From: Silvania confinis
GTDB taxonomy: Bacteria; Pseudomonadota; Gammaproteobacteria; Enterobacterales; Enterobacteriaceae
Direction of reading: 5' to 3'
Assembly (NCBI RefSeq): GCF_025564085.1
Contig: NZ_JAMGZJ010000077.1
Span: 682,001 to 746,000 of the forward strand
Length of the DNA: 64,000 nucleotides
This document shows, piece by piece, positions 11,436 to 21,669 of this stretch. How positions within the stretch are numbered: the stretch's first letter is position 1; each line of letters begins with the position of its first letter. Position numbers and translations under genes: made by a program. The notes beneath the pieces are model-generated. The model worked only from the letters and a program-made list of their open reading frames with translations. It did no database searches and had not been told where the DNA came from.

Positions 11436-13496
11436 ATGGGTCAGGAAAAGTTATACATCGAGAAAGAGCTAAGCTGGTTAGCATTCAACGAGCGTGTACT
11501 TCAGGAAGCGGCTGACAAAAGCAACCCGCTGATTGAGCGCATGCGTTTTTTGGGTATCTACTCCAATAACCTGGATGAGTTCTATAAAGTTCGCTTCGCT
11601 GAACTTAAACGGCGCATCATTATTAGCGAAGAGCAGGGGTTAGTCTCGAATTCACGCCATTTGCTGGGCAAGATCCAGTCCCGCGTGCTGAAAGCCGATC
11701 AGGAATTCGACGGCCTGTATAATGAACTGCTGCTGGAGATGGCACGCAATCAAATCTTCCTGATTAACGAGCGTCAACTCTCCGTCAACCAACAGAGCTG
11801 GCTGCGCCACTACTTCAAGCACTATCTTCGCCAGCACATCACCCCGATTCTGATCAACCGCGAAACCGACCTGGTGCAGTTCCTGAAGGATGATTACACC
11901 TATCTGGCGGTCGAGATTATCCGCGGCGACAGCATTCGCTACGCTCTGCTGGAGATCCCTTCGGATAAAGTGCCGCGCTTCGTCAACCTGCCGCCAGAAA
12001 CGCCGCGTCGCCGCAAGCCAATGATCCTGCTGGATAACATTCTGCGCTACTGCCTGGATGATATCTTCCAGGGCTTCTTCGATTACGATGCGTTGAACGC
12101 ATACTCGATGAAGATGACCCGTGACGCCGAGTACGACCTGGTGCACGAGATGGAAGCCAGCCTGATGGAGCTGATGTCGTCGAGCCTGAAGCAGCGCCTG
12201 ACCGCCGAGCCAGTCCGCTTTGTTTATCAGCGCGATATGCCAGATGCGATGGTTGAGATGCTGCGTGAAAAGCTGAACATCTCGCGCTATGACTCCATCG
12301 TGCCGGGCGGTCGTTATCACAACTTTAAAGATTTTATTGGCTTCCCGAACGTGGGCAAAGCCAACCTGGTGAACAAGCCGCTGCCGCGCCTGCGCCATAT
12401 TTGGTTCGATAAGTTCCGCAACGGTTTTGACGCGATTCGTGAGCGCGATGTCCTGCTCTACTATCCGTACCACACCTTCGAGCACGTCCTGGAACTGATG
12501 CGTCAGGCATCGTTCGATCCCAACGTGCTGGCGATCAAAATTAATATCTACCGCGTGGCGAAAGATTCACGCATCATCGATGCCATGATCCATGCCGCGC
12601 ATAACGGCAAGAAAGTGACCGTGGTGGTAGAGCTGCAGGCTCGCTTTGATGAAGCAGCGAACATCCACTGGGCTCGCCGTCTGACTGAATCGGGCGTGCA
12701 TGTTATCTTCTCCGCGCCAGGGCTGAAAATCCACGCCAAGCTGTTCCTTATCTCTCGTAAAGAGGGCGAGGATGTGGTGCGTTACGCCCACATCGGCACC
12801 GGTAACTTTAATGAAAAGACGGCGCGCATTTATACCGACTACTCGCTGCTCACCGCCGATGCGCGGATCACCAACGAGGTGCGCCGGGTGTTTAACTTTA
12901 TCGAGAACCCGTATCGCCCGGTCAGCTTCGACTACCTGCTGGTTTCTCCGCAGAACTCGCGCCGCCTGCTGTACGATATGATCGATAAAGAGATCGCCAA
13001 TGCGCAAAACGGCCGCCCAGCCGGGATCACGCTGAAGATCAACAACCTGGTGGATAAAGGGCTGGTCGATCGTCTGTATGCGGCCTCCAGCTCCGGCGTC
13101 ATCGTCAATCTCCTGATCCGCGGCATGTGTTCCTTGATCCCCGATCTTGAGGGCATCAGTGAAAATATTCGCGTCATCAGCATCGTTGACCGTTATCTTG
13201 AGCACGATCGGATCTATATTTTTGAGAACGGCGGCGATAAGCGAGTGTATCTCTCTTCCGCCGACTGGATGACGCGTAATATAGACTACCGAATTGAAGT
13301 GGCGGCGCCGCTACTCGATCCGCGCCTTAAACAACAAGTTCTTGATATTGTTGATTTACTGTTAAGCGACACCGTGAAAGCACGCTATGTCGATAAAGAA
13401 CTGAGTAACCGCTATGTGCCGCGCGGCAATCGCCGTAAAGTGCGCGCGCAGCTGGCGATTTACGACTATATCAAATCACTCGAGCAACCCGATTAA
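11436..13496 (+). CDS. ppk: Polyphosphate kinase 1
   Basis: Polymerises the gamma phosphate of ATP into inorganic polyphosphate, and runs in reverse. 686 residues (E. coli 688), with PPK_N (about 1-105), middle (about 120-310) and two C-terminal phospholipase-D-like domains. The autophosphorylated histidine lies in [11 protein letters not shown]. The second domain has [16 protein letters not shown]. Start ATG at 11436 follows GGAG. The exopolyphosphatase gene begins three bases after the stop, so synthesis and breakdown are encoded in one operon. Confidence 0.97.
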   Translation: MGQEKLYIEKELSWLAFNERVLQEAADKSNPLIERMRFLGIYSNNLDEFYKVRFAELKRRIIISEEQGLVSNSRHLLGKIQSRVLKADQEFDGLYNELLLEMARNQIFLINERQLSVNQQSWLRHYFKHYLRQHITPILINRETDLVQFLKDDYTYLAVEIIRGDSIRYALLEIPSDKVPRFVNLPPETPRRRKPMILLDNILRYCLDDIFQGFFDYDALNAYSMKMTRDAEYDLVHEMEASLMELMSSSLKQRLTAEPVRFVYQRDMPDAMVEMLREKLNISRYDSIVPGGRYHNFKDFIGFPNVGKANLVNKPLPRLRHIWFDKFRNGFDAIRERDVLLYYPYHTFEHVLELMRQASFDPNVLAIKINIYRVAKDSRIIDAMIHAAHNGKKVTVVVELQARFDEAANIHWARRLTESGVHVIFSAPGLKIHAKLFLISRKEGEDVVRYAHIGTGNFNEKTARIYTDYSLLTADARITNEVRRVFNFIENPYRPVSFDYLLVSPQNSRRLLYDMIDKEIANAQNGRPAGITLKINNLVDKGLVDRLYAASSSGVIVNLLIRGMCSLIPDLEGISENIRVISIVDRYLEHDRIYIFENGGDKRVYLSSADWMTRNIDYRIEVAAPLLDPRLKQQVLDIVDLLLSDTVKARYVDKELSNRYVPRGNRRKVRAQLAIYDYIKSLEQPD

Positions 13497-13499
13497 CCT

Positions 13500-15044
13500 A
13501 TGCCGATAAACGACGATAAGACCCCACGACCGCAGGAGTTTGCCGCGGTCGACCTTGGTTCTAACAGCTTCCACATGGTCATTGCCCGTGAAGTGGATGG
13601 CGCAATGCAGATCATCGGTCGTCTGAAGCAGCGCGTCCATCTGGCCGATGGACTGGGCGCAGACAACATGCTCAGTGAAGAAGCAATGGAGCGCGGGCTG
13701 AGCTGCCTGTCGCTGTTTGCCGAACGCCTGCAGGGTTTCACCCCGTCAAGCGTCTGCATTGTCGGCACCCATACGCTTCGCCAGGCATCGAACGCGACAG
13801 AATTCCTGAAACGCGCAGAAAAAGTGATCCCCTATCCTATCGAGATCATTTCGGGTAACGAAGAAGCACGTTTGATTTTTATGGGCGTGGAACATACCCA
13901 GCCGGAAAAAGGCCGTAAGCTGGTGATCGATATCGGCGGTGGATCCACCGAGCTGGTGATTGGTGAAAACTTTGAACCGCATCTGGTCGAAAGCCGTCGG
14001 ATGGGCTGCGTTAGCTTTGCTCAGATCTACTTCCCTGGCGGCGCCATCACCCGCGAGAACTTCCAACGCGCGCGCATGGCAGCAGTACAAAAGCTGGAAA
14101 CGCTCGCCTGGCAGTATCGTCTGCAGGGCTGGAACGTGGCGCTCGGCGCCTCCGGTACTATTAAAGCAGCGCATGAAGTGCTGGTTGAGATGGGCGAAAA
14201 AGACGGCTTTATTACCCCGGAACGTCTGACGATGCTGGTGGAAGAGGTGCTCAAGCATAAAAGCTTTGACGCCCTGAGCCTGCCGGGACTGTCAGAAGAG
14301 CGCAAGGCGGTGTTTGTGCCAGGGCTGGCGATCCTCTGCGGCGTGTTTGATGCGCTGGCTATTCGCGAGCTGCGTCTGTCTGACGGTGCCCTGCGCGAAG
14401 GCGTGCTGTATGAGATGGAAGGTCGTTTCCGTCATCAGGATATTCGCAGCCGTACCGCACAGAGCCTGGCTAACCAGTACAACATCGACCGCGAGCAGGC
14501 GAAGCGCGTGCTGGAAACCACCACCCATATTTACGATCAGTGGGAGGCCCAGAATCCGAAACTGGCGCATCCGCAGCTGGCCGCGTTACTCAAATGGGCG
14601 GCGATGCTGCATGAAGTCGGGCTGAACATCAATCACAGCGGAATGCACCGCCACTCGGCGTATATTCTGCAAAACAGCGATCTACCGGGCTTTAATCAGG
14701 AACAGCAAACGATGATGGCCTCGCTGGTGCGCTACCACCGTAAAGCCGTCAAGCTGGACGACATGCCGCGCTTTACGCTGTTCAAGAAAAAACAGTTTAT
14801 GCCGCTGATCCAGCTGCTGCGCCTGGGCGTGCTGCTGAACAACCAGCGTCAGGCGACGACTACCCCGCCAACTCTGACGCTGACCACGGATGATAACCAC
14901 TGGACCCTCAGCTTCCCGCACGACTGGTTCAGCCAGAACGCGCTGGTATTGCTGGATCTGGAAAGAGAACAGCAGTTCTGGAGCGCCGTCACTGGCTGGT
15001 GCTTAAAAATTGAAGAAGAGCGTTCCCCGGACGTGGCCGCATAG
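13500..15044 (+). CDS. ppx: Exopolyphosphatase
   Basis: Removes terminal phosphate from polyphosphate; the family also includes the pppGpp phosphohydrolase GppA. 514 residues (E. coli 513). The actin-like ASKHA fold shows phosphate loops [12 protein letters not shown] (about 14-25) and [11 protein letters not shown] (about 140-150). The C-terminal half is an HD-like helical domain with [13 protein letters not shown]. Position next to ppk identifies Ppx rather than GppA. Confidence 0.96.
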   Translation: MPINDDKTPRPQEFAAVDLGSNSFHMVIAREVDGAMQIIGRLKQRVHLADGLGADNMLSEEAMERGLSCLSLFAERLQGFTPSSVCIVGTHTLRQASNATEFLKRAEKVIPYPIEIISGNEEARLIFMGVEHTQPEKGRKLVIDIGGGSTELVIGENFEPHLVESRRMGCVSFAQIYFPGGAITRENFQRARMAAVQKLETLAWQYRLQGWNVALGASGTIKAAHEVLVEMGEKDGFITPERLTMLVEEVLKHKSFDALSLPGLSEERKAVFVPGLAILCGVFDALAIRELRLSDGALREGVLYEMEGRFRHQDIRSRTAQSLANQYNIDREQAKRVLETTTHIYDQWEAQNPKLAHPQLAALLKWAAMLHEVGLNINHSGMHRHSAYILQNSDLPGFNQEQQTMMASLVRYHRKAVKLDDMPRFTLFKKKQFMPLIQLLRLGVLLNNQRQATTTPPTLTLTTDDNHWTLSFPHDWFSQNALVLLDLEREQQFWSAVTGWCLKIEEERSPDVAA

Positions 15045-15052
15045 CCTCATAC

Positions 15053-17293
15053 TCAGGCGCTCTTATTGAGCGCCTCATTTTTTAGCAACGTGTTCAGCGG
15101 TTCCGGTTTACCAATCAAATACCCCTGCAGGTAATCAATCCCCAGCGCCAGTACAGCGGTGCGGATCTCTTCGCTTTCGACATATTCCGCCACCACCTGC
15201 ATTTTCTTCATCCGCGCCAGATGGCAAATCGAGGCCACAATCTGGTAATCCAGGCTGTTACTGACAATGTTACGAATAAAGCTGCCGTCGATTTTGAGGA
15301 TATCTGCATCCACGCTTTTCAGGCGCGCATAGCTTGCATAGCCGGTACCAAAATCGTCAATCGCGATGCGACATCCCATCTGCTGCAATTGATTGACCGT
15401 CTGATTCGCCAGCCCGGCGTTGCCAAAACTGCTGCTCTCGGTGATTTCAAAAACCAGCTGCCAGGTTTCAACTGCATACTTGTGTAACAGGCGGTTGACC
15501 TCCAGCGGCAGCTGCGCCCGACAGACGGAAGTGGGCGAAAGATTGATGGCAAAGCGCAGCGCTGGCAGGGTCTCGCGATTGTCAGCCATAAACTTTAGCG
15601 TCGTTTCCAGTACCCACAGATCAATGCGCGACGAGAGGCCAAACTCTTGCGCCACGGGCAAAAACGTATCGGGCGAAATCAACTCCCCATCATCATTTTG
15701 CAGGCGGATCAGCACCTCATAATAGTTATCGCCCCGCACACCCAGCACCCGCTGAGCCATCAGGGTAAATTCGTCCTTTTCCAGCGCTTGCTGCAGGCGA
15801 TTCATCATCGCCACTTTATCTTTAAGGCCGCGCTGCAGATTTATGGCGCCCCGCTGCAGCAGGTTTTCCGGATGATTCGTCGACAGAGAGAGATCCGCAA
15901 TCGTACTCAGTTCGCCCAGCAGCAGATAAAGGTGCACCACGGGAGAGGTGACATAGCAGTAGCTCACCCCCACCTGCGGCTGGAGCGGCATCCCGTCCCA
16001 GTAAAAGCGGAAGTTTTTAATGTGCTGATCCAGTTCATCCATTCGCGACTGATGCGCTTCGGTATTCAGCCGCAGCACCAGGTCGTGCCCTGAAAGCTGG
16101 TATACGCACTCGTCAGGCTGTAAATAGTCGTTCAGCCACGCTGCCAGCTTCTGCTTATACTGGATACGCAGCAGTACGCCATAGTTGCGCCCAAGCACCT
16201 CCAGCTCCGGGATGCGTAAGAAACAGAGCACCGACCACGGCTTTTTGCCCAACGCACGGCTGAGGGCGCGCAGGTTCGGCATATGCACCACCGGGTCAAG
16301 AAACGCCAGCCGGCTGGCGCGCTGGGTGATTGCCCGCTGACGCGTCGCCAGCACCGCCATGTAGACCACCACGAAGGTGAAAACCAGATAGCTCGATGAG
16401 GTAATGGCGAGCTGCATGTCATAGCCCTGAGTCCAGGGAATATAACGGTAGAAGTAGTTGATGGCGATAATCAGCACCGGCGTCCAGATGAGCGACATCA
16501 GCCGGTAGCCATAGCGCATCGACCCCCAGAGCATCACCGGCATCAGGAGCGACAACGTATAGTTGGTGCTAAAGATGGTGCTGTTCTCGTTAATTGGCCA
16601 CAGCAGCAAGGCCAGCAGCGCGCCGTTGACCAGCATCCAGACGACAATTTCGATAATCGTGACCTTGCGGTCTATCTGGATCAGGATCTGTGACAGCAGG
16701 CTGCGCAGATAGCGAGGATGGCGGATGATACGGATCAGCAGATAGCAAAACGGCACGCCGGTCAGACACCCGACCAACAATCCCTGATAGTTGATTAACG
16801 CACGGATACCCGGTTCACTGATGCCCGCCAGATTAAAGCGTTTTTCGTAGACACCCAGATAAACGGCAAACTGGAACAGCAGCAGAAAAAGGGTCGCCGG
16901 GCAGAGCATCTGCCAGATCAAGCGTTGCGCCATCAGCTGCCCGTCACCGTAGGAGATCATATTGCGTCGTGGGGAAAAGACCCGGTATCCCCCCCAACTG
17001 AGGATTATCGGGATCAGAAAGTGGCCGATCGCCACCGCCGTTTCGTAACCGCCAAGCGTGGGAAAATAGTGCAGGAAGAGCGCAATAATGATGCCGGGAA
17101 CCGCCGCCATTCCGAAGAACAGCATCAGCGACAATAGCAGCGCCAGCGGCATGTAATACAGCACCACCAGACTTCCCTGAACCTGAGTGTAGGTGGTGGC
17201 AATGTGCGCCAGCGGTAACATAACGCCAGGCAGGATCAGCGGAAGTGCCCACCAGCGATCTTTATGTTTTTGGTAGAACGATAAGATAGTCAT
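15053..17293 (-). CDS. pdeF: Cyclic-di-GMP phosphodiesterase PdeF (YfgF), MASE1-degenerate GGDEF-EAL
   Basis: Inner-membrane signalling enzyme; E. coli YfgF is an active c-di-GMP phosphodiesterase linked to anaerobic and oxidative stress physiology. The N-terminal ~310 residues carry eight or more hydrophobic segments (MASE1). A GGDEF-like domain follows whose active site is degenerate (YQLSGHDLVLRL where GGDEF should be). The EAL domain has EVLIRL in place of EALLR, with NLSPTSV and DDFGTGYASYARL kept. The ATG at 17291-17293 aligns with the E. coli start and gives 746 residues. In-frame ATGs at 17302 and 17329 and a start at 17344 are alternatives; ribosome sites are weak for all. Confidence 0.9.
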   Translation of the reverse strand: MTILSFYQKHKDRWWALPLILPGVMLPLAHIATTYTQVQGSLVVLYYMPLALLLSLMLFFGMAAVPGIIIALFLHYFPTLGGYETAVAIGHFLIPIILSWGGYRVFSPRRNMISYGDGQLMAQRLIWQMLCPATLFLLLFQFAVYLGVYEKRFNLAGISEPGIRALINYQGLLVGCLTGVPFCYLLIRIIRHPRYLRSLLSQILIQIDRKVTIIEIVVWMLVNGALLALLLWPINENSTIFSTNYTLSLLMPVMLWGSMRYGYRLMSLIWTPVLIIAINYFYRYIPWTQGYDMQLAITSSSYLVFTFVVVYMAVLATRQRAITQRASRLAFLDPVVHMPNLRALSRALGKKPWSVLCFLRIPELEVLGRNYGVLLRIQYKQKLAAWLNDYLQPDECVYQLSGHDLVLRLNTEAHQSRMDELDQHIKNFRFYWDGMPLQPQVGVSYCYVTSPVVHLYLLLGELSTIADLSLSTNHPENLLQRGAINLQRGLKDKVAMMNRLQQALEKDEFTLMAQRVLGVRGDNYYEVLIRLQNDDGELISPDTFLPVAQEFGLSSRIDLWVLETTLKFMADNRETLPALRFAINLSPTSVCRAQLPLEVNRLLHKYAVETWQLVFEITESSSFGNAGLANQTVNQLQQMGCRIAIDDFGTGYASYARLKSVDADILKIDGSFIRNIVSNSLDYQIVASICHLARMKKMQVVAEYVESEEIRTAVLALGIDYLQGYLIGKPEPLNTLLKNEALNKSA
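15055..15083 (+). terminator. ppk-ppx intrinsic terminator, inside the pdeF 3' coding end
   Basis: Eight-base-pair stem AGGCGCTC/GAGCGCCT (15055-15062 with 15068-15075), five-base loop, then CATTTTTT. It overlaps the last codons of the convergent pdeF gene, whose stop is at 15053-15055. Confidence 0.85.
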
Positions 17294-17640
17294 AGATGCC
17301 ATAGTTAACCCACTCATCCAGGGGTAGTTCAGACAGGCATCCAACCTGACAACGTTGCCGTGCAGACGTAATACGGATTACACGAAGTGGAGCAAAGATT
17401 TTAGTGAGCAACGGCTGGCAACAGTTGACTTAAATCAAACATATTAATAACGAGAAAAGATAATTACATTTTTTAACCATACTTTTGTGCTAATTATCAA
17501 TGGCGTAAATATTCTAATTATTATACATAACATTAAACTCATTAATCGTTGACGGAATTTTACATTACGAATAATTGACCCCTGTGCGCCCGTGTGCCTT
17601 AATGAGCCCATCGCCCGCAGGGCATTTCAGGAAATCCACA
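17294..17640. promoter_or_regulatory. 347-base A/T-rich divergent pdeF / yfgG intergenic region
   Basis: Much more A/T-rich than its neighbours, especially 17430-17580. It contains one FNR-like palindrome and must hold the promoters of both pdeF and yfgG. I see no coding potential. H-NS binding would fit such composition, but this is inference. Confidence 0.5.
17425..17438. promoter_or_regulatory. FNR-like site upstream of pdeF
   Basis: TTGAC-TTAA-ATCAA matches the FNR consensus TTGAT-N4-ATCAA at nine of ten positions, about 130 bases upstream of pdeF. It fits the anaerobic role reported for E. coli YfgF. Confidence 0.5.
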
Positions 17641-17847
17641 GTGAGTCAGGCCACACGTATGCGCAAACGACATCGGTTTAACACTCGAATGACGCGTATC
17701 ATACTGCTAATCAGTTTATTCTTTTTCCTTGGCCGTTTTGTCTATTCCTCTATCGGCGCCTGGTATCACCATCAGGAAAAAAAACAGGCTCAACAGTCCG
17801 GCCTGTCTGTCGATTATGTCGAACCTTCCTCGCCGAAAATTAATTAG
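17641..17847 (+). CDS. yfgG: Small single-span membrane protein YfgG
   Basis: 68 residues from a GTG at 17641, preceded by AGGAAATC. The basic N terminus (MRKRHRF) is followed by one hydrophobic segment (about 22-41, IILLISLFFFLGRFVYSSIG) and a short polar tail. It closely matches E. coli YfgG, which starts in the same MSQATxMRKRHRF context. Its biochemical function is not established. It is divergent from pdeF, as in E. coli. Confidence 0.85.
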   Translation: MSQATRMRKRHRFNTRMTRIILLISLFFFLGRFVYSSIGAWYHHQEKKQAQQSGLSVDYVEPSSPKIN

Positions 17848-17871
17848 TGCATGAGTCATTAACCCATTCAA

Positions 17872-18756
17872 TTAGCTGAGATTCTGTAAAAGTCGAATCA
17901 CTTCTCCGATGCCCTTGCTCAAAATTTTATCCTGCCGCATCACTATCGCCAACTGACGCTGTAAAACCGGTGTAAGCGAACGCACGCACAATCCCTGGCG
18001 ATCCTGCTCGCTGCTGACGGCCATCCGGGGAATAATGCTGTAGCCCAGCCCGACGCACACCATGCGTTTAATGGCTTCGATACTGCCTGACTGCATGATC
18101 GGAACGGCCTGCACGCCGCTGGCCTGAAACCAGCCGTCGATCATCAGTCGGGTGCTGCTGCCGGCACTGAACGCGATAAAGGGCTGTTGGTACAGATTCT
18201 CGGCGGTCAGCGTCGTGAACTGCTCCTGCTGATCCTCTGCGACGATAAACACAAACTCTTCCTCCAGCACGGGCGTAATCGCCAGCGCAGGCCCGGCGGC
18301 AGGTAACGTCACCAGCCCGAGATCGAGGCGGTTCTCCTCGATCGCACGGACAATATCAAGGGTATTGCCGGTCGTAACGCCTATCCTTAGCAGAGGGTGA
18401 TCCTGACGAAGCTGCTGCAACAGCGGCGGTAAAAGATGGATGCAGGCCGTCGCCCCCATGCCGATCGCGAGCGTTCCGCTCACCTCATCACTGAACCCGG
18501 CCACCGTACGGATCGCTTCATCTACCGCCTGCTCAATTCGCTCGCCGTGCGTCACCAGCGCCAGCCCGGCGGCCGTGGCTTTGATCCCCCGCCCGGTGCG
18601 CTCGATTAAACGCGCCTGCAAAAATTGCTCCAGCTGACGGATCTGCAAACTGACCGCCGGCTGCGAAAGCCCCAGCACATCCGCAGCCGCCGAAAAACTC
18701 CCCCGCTGAACGACCAACCGAAAGGTCGCCAGATGTCCCAGATTGAGCGTCGTCAT
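17872..18756 (-). CDS. LysR-family transcriptional regulator
   Basis: 294 residues. The winged-helix DNA-binding domain is at about 4-62 (ATFRLVVQRGSFSAAADVLGL, then SQPAVSLQIRQLE). The substrate-binding domain runs from about 90 to 290 with a typical hinge. The start ATG at 18754-18756 puts the HTH at the normal distance from the N terminus; reading further upstream has no family support. It is divergent from an MFS transporter gene, the classic arrangement in which the regulator controls the neighbour. The ligand is unknown. E. coli K-12 carries yfgH and yfgI in this interval instead. Confidence 0.9.
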   Translation of the reverse strand: MTTLNLGHLATFRLVVQRGSFSAAADVLGLSQPAVSLQIRQLEQFLQARLIERTGRGIKATAAGLALVTHGERIEQAVDEAIRTVAGFSDEVSGTLAIGMGATACIHLLPPLLQQLRQDHPLLRIGVTTGNTLDIVRAIEENRLDLGLVTLPAAGPALAITPVLEEEFVFIVAEDQQEQFTTLTAENLYQQPFIAFSAGSSTRLMIDGWFQASGVQAVPIMQSGSIEAIKRMVCVGLGYSIIPRMAVSSEQDRQGLCVRSLTPVLQRQLAIVMRQDKILSKGIGEVIRLLQNLS

Positions 18757-18769
18757 CGCAAAGTTTCTC

Positions 18770-18784
18770 TTATAGGAGTCATAA
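18770..18784. promoter_or_regulatory. Candidate LysR box
   Basis: TTAT-N7-ATAA, an interrupted palindrome with the T-N11-A core used by LysR regulators, lies in the 98-base gap between the divergent regulator and transporter genes, 14 bases from the regulator start. That position would suit autoregulation. Confidence 0.4.
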
Positions 18785-18854
18785 ACATACAGGCCTGCCA
18801 GCACCATACCGCGCAGGCTATGCTCAGGACAACTCTCTAACGGAATGAAAAATA

Positions 18855-20045
18855 ATGACATCCCCGGTCCTGACACGCGCGATCCCCTTTACTCTCGGCT
18901 GTAATCAGCTTATCAACTGGGGGATTTCATTTTATATGCCGGGCACATTGGCCCGCGCGCTGGCGGCCGACACGGGCTGGTCGTCACCTGAAATCTATTC
19001 TGGCCTGACGCTCGCCATGCTGGTAATGGCCGCCCTCTCCCCGCTTGTCGCACACTTACTGGCACTTATCGGCGGGCAGCGCACGGTGATGATCGGTACG
19101 CTGCTGATTGCTACCAGCTGCGTGGCGATGGCGTATTGTCAGTCGCTGGTGGGCTGGTATCTCGCCTGGGCAGTAACCGGGATCGGCATGCGCCTGTCGC
19201 TGTATGACGCGCTGTTCGCCGCGCTGGTCAATCTCTACGGTCAGCAGGCGCGACGGACAATTTCCCGCGTGACGCTGGCGGGCGGGCTGGCCTCGGTGGT
19301 GTTCTGGCCGCTGGGCGAAGCGCTGCTGACGCTGATGAGCTGGCGTGAGGCGCTGCTGGTCTATGCCCTGTTTGGTTTGCTAAGCGCGGCGCTGACCCGC
19401 TCGCTGCCTAACCAGACCCTTCCGGCAGTGAGTAAGCACCAACCCACTGCGCCTGTCGGGGTCAAAACCCGGCGTAACGGCTGGCTGTATGCGGCGTTTA
19501 TCGCGCTGATCACCTTTGTCTCTAACGGCACCTCCACGCACCTGCCGGAGTTTATCGCAAGCGTTGGTCTGCCGGTGGCCATCGGTATGTTGTGGGGAAT
19601 TGGGCAAACGGGGGCTCGTTTTCTGGAAGTAGTGGCAGGCAACGGACTCACGCCGCTGCGCCTGGCCCTCGTCACAGCCCTGGCGATGCCGGTCTGTTTT
19701 TTGCTCGGCCTGAGCAGCTCGTTTTACCTCTGGTCGGCAGCCGGTTTTGTACTCGGCTATGGGGCGATAAACGGGCTGGTGACGATAGTCAAAGCCACCC
19801 TGCCATTACAGCTGTTTGCGCCGGAAGAGTACGCGAAGCGCACCGGGGTATTACTGATCCCCGCTCAGTTGATGGCCGCAGCTTCCCCGCTGGCGTATGC
19901 ATGGTTGAACCGGATATCAGGAACGATTGGCGCGATGTGGGTATCGTGGGGGCTGACGCTGGTGATTGCCGGACTGGCGGTGATGCTGTGGATGGGGCAG
20001 CGGGAAACAAAAAAGCCCCCGGAAGGATCCGAGGGCTTTATTTAA
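18855..20045 (+). CDS. Major facilitator superfamily transporter, substrate unknown
   Basis: 396 residues with about 12 hydrophobic segments. The N-terminal half starts with AIPFTLGCNQLINWGISFYMPGTLAR, and a cytoplasmic charged loop near residues 195-215 separates the halves. No motif that names the substrate is visible. The last eleven residues (KKPPEGSEGFI) are encoded by the guaBA terminator hairpin. Ribosome site is weak (GGAATG). Divergent from the LysR gene, which probably controls it. Confidence 0.85.
   Translation: MTSPVLTRAIPFTLGCNQLINWGISFYMPGTLARALAADTGWSSPEIYSGLTLAMLVMAALSPLVAHLLALIGGQRTVMIGTLLIATSCVAMAYCQSLVGWYLAWAVTGIGMRLSLYDALFAALVNLYGQQARRTISRVTLAGGLASVVFWPLGEALLTLMSWREALLVYALFGLLSAALTRSLPNQTLPAVSKHQPTAPVGVKTRRNGWLYAAFIALITFVSNGTSTHLPEFIASVGLPVAIGMLWGIGQTGARFLEVVAGNGLTPLRLALVTALAMPVCFLLGLSSSFYLWSAAGFVLGYGAINGLVTIVKATLPLQLFAPEEYAKRTGVLLIPAQLMAAASPLAYAWLNRISGTIGAMWVSWGLTLVIAGLAVMLWMGQRETKKPPEGSEGFI
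20011..20040 (-). terminator. guaBA terminator (bidirectional), inside the MFS 3' end
   Basis: GC stem formed by AAGCCC (20013-20018) and GGGCTT (20033-20038), with extra pairing inside, followed on the minus strand by six U. It lies 20 bases after the guaA stop and inside the last codons of the convergent MFS gene. The plus strand also reads CTTTATTT after the stem. Confidence 0.85.
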
Positions 20046-20059
20046 CGGTCAGAGGGAGG

Positions 20060-21637
20060 TTATTCCCACTCGATCGTCGCAGGTGGCTTACCGCTGATGT
20101 CATACACGACACGCGAGATGCCGTTGACTTCATTGATGATGCGGTTAGACACGCGGCCTAAGAAGTCGTACGGCAGGTGCGCCCAGTGGGCAGTCATAAA
20201 GTCGATGGTCTCGACGGCACGCAGGGAGACAACCCAGTCGTACTTGCGGCCATCGCCCATCACGCCCACAGAACGGACCGGCAGGAACACGGTGAACGCC
20301 TGGCTCACTTTGTTGTACAGGTCGGCTTTGTGCAGCTCTTCAATGAAGATCGCGTCCGCACGACGCAGCAGGTCGCAGTACTCTTTCTTCACTTCGCCCA
20401 GCACGCGCACGCCCAGACCTGGACCCGGGAACGGGTGGCGGTACAGCATGTCGTACGGCAGACCCAGTTCCAGACCGATCTTACGCACTTCGTCTTTGAA
20501 CAGCTCACGCAGCGGTTCAACCAGGCCCATCTTCATCTCTTTCGGCAGGCCGCCCACGTTGTGGTGAGATTTGATGACGTGCGCTTTACCGGTCGCGGAT
20601 GCCGCCGATTCAATCACGTCAGGATAGATGGTGCCCTGTGCCAGCCACTTCACGTCCTGCAGACGCAGCGCCTGCTCGTCGAACACTTCGACGAACACGC
20701 GACCGATGATTTTACGCTTGGCTTCCGGATCGTTCTCGCCTGCCAGCGCAGTCAGGAAACGCTCTTCGCCTTCAACGTGAACGATGTTCAGACCGAAGTG
20801 GTCGCCGAACATGTCCATCACCTGCTCCGCTTCGTTCAGACGCAGCAGACCGTTATCCACGAAGACGCAGGTCAGGTTTTTACCGATGGCACGGTGCAGC
20901 AACATCGCGGTCACGGAGGAGTCAACGCCGCCGGACAGGCCGAGGATGACTTTATCGTCACCGACCTGCTGACGAATACGCTCGATGGCGTCGTCGATGA
21001 TTTTTGCCGGGGTCCACAGCGCTTCGCACTGGCAAATGTCACGCACAAAGCGATCCAGCATGCGCATACCCTGACGGGTGTGGGTTACTTCCGGGTGGAA
21101 CTGCACGCCGTAGAAGCGTTTCTCTTCGTTGGCCATAATCGCAAACGGGCAGGTCTCGGTGCTGGCGACGGTGACAAAGTCGGACGGGATAGCCGTCACT
21201 TTATCGCCATGGCTCATCCACACGTCGAGCAACGGTTTGCCGTCGGCGGTCAGGGAATCTTCGATACCGCGGATCAGGGCGCTGTCGGTCTGCACTTCGA
21301 CCTGTGCATAGCCAAATTCACGTTCGTTAGAGGCTTCAACGTGGCCACCCAGCTGCATCGCCATGGTCTGCATACCGTAGCAGACGCCGAATACCGGAAC
21401 ACCGGCTTCGAACACATACTGCGGCGCGCGCGGGCTGTTGTTCTCGGTGGTGCTTTCCGGGCCACCGGAAAGAATAATGCCGCTTGGGTTGAATTCGCGA
21501 ATTTGTGCTTCCGTGACATCCCATGCCCACAGCTCGCAATAAACGCCGAGTTCACGTACGCGACGTGCAACCAGCTGAGTGTACTGCGAACCAAAATCGA
21601 GGATAAGAATGCGATGTTTATGAATATTTTCCGTCAT
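20060..21637 (-). CDS. guaA: GMP synthase (glutamine-hydrolysing)
   Basis: Aminates XMP to GMP using glutamine and ATP. From the ATG at 21635-21637 the product has 525 residues, the E. coli length. The class I amidotransferase domain (about 8-200) has the nucleophile C86 in GVCYGMQ and the FHPEVTHT histidine-glutamate pair. The ATP-pyrophosphatase domain has the P-loop LSGGVDSSV (about 234-242), and the C-terminal dimerisation domain ends [12 protein letters not shown]. Second gene of the guaBA operon, transcribed through a hairpin from guaB. Confidence 0.98.
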   Translation of the reverse strand: MTENIHKHRILILDFGSQYTQLVARRVRELGVYCELWAWDVTEAQIREFNPSGIILSGGPESTTENNSPRAPQYVFEAGVPVFGVCYGMQTMAMQLGGHVEASNEREFGYAQVEVQTDSALIRGIEDSLTADGKPLLDVWMSHGDKVTAIPSDFVTVASTETCPFAIMANEEKRFYGVQFHPEVTHTRQGMRMLDRFVRDICQCEALWTPAKIIDDAIERIRQQVGDDKVILGLSGGVDSSVTAMLLHRAIGKNLTCVFVDNGLLRLNEAEQVMDMFGDHFGLNIVHVEGEERFLTALAGENDPEAKRKIIGRVFVEVFDEQALRLQDVKWLAQGTIYPDVIESAASATGKAHVIKSHHNVGGLPKEMKMGLVEPLRELFKDEVRKIGLELGLPYDMLYRHPFPGPGLGVRVLGEVKKEYCDLLRRADAIFIEELHKADLYNKVSQAFTVFLPVRSVGVMGDGRKYDWVVSLRAVETIDFMTAHWAHLPYDFLGRVSNRIINEVNGISRVVYDISGKPPATIEWE

Positions 21638-21669
21638 TGACGCTAATTCCGAGGCAAGTGAAACAAAAT

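Noticed and set aside
17575-17640. Upstream ATG extension of yfgG
   Set aside because: The extra 22 residues are not like the family, and the GTG at 17641 has the ribosome site and matches the E. coli start.
20177-21640. A 487-codon open frame antisense to guaA
   Set aside because: It mirrors the codon bias of guaA on the other strand, is rich in His/Gln/Val as such shadows are, and has no ribosome site or family resemblance.
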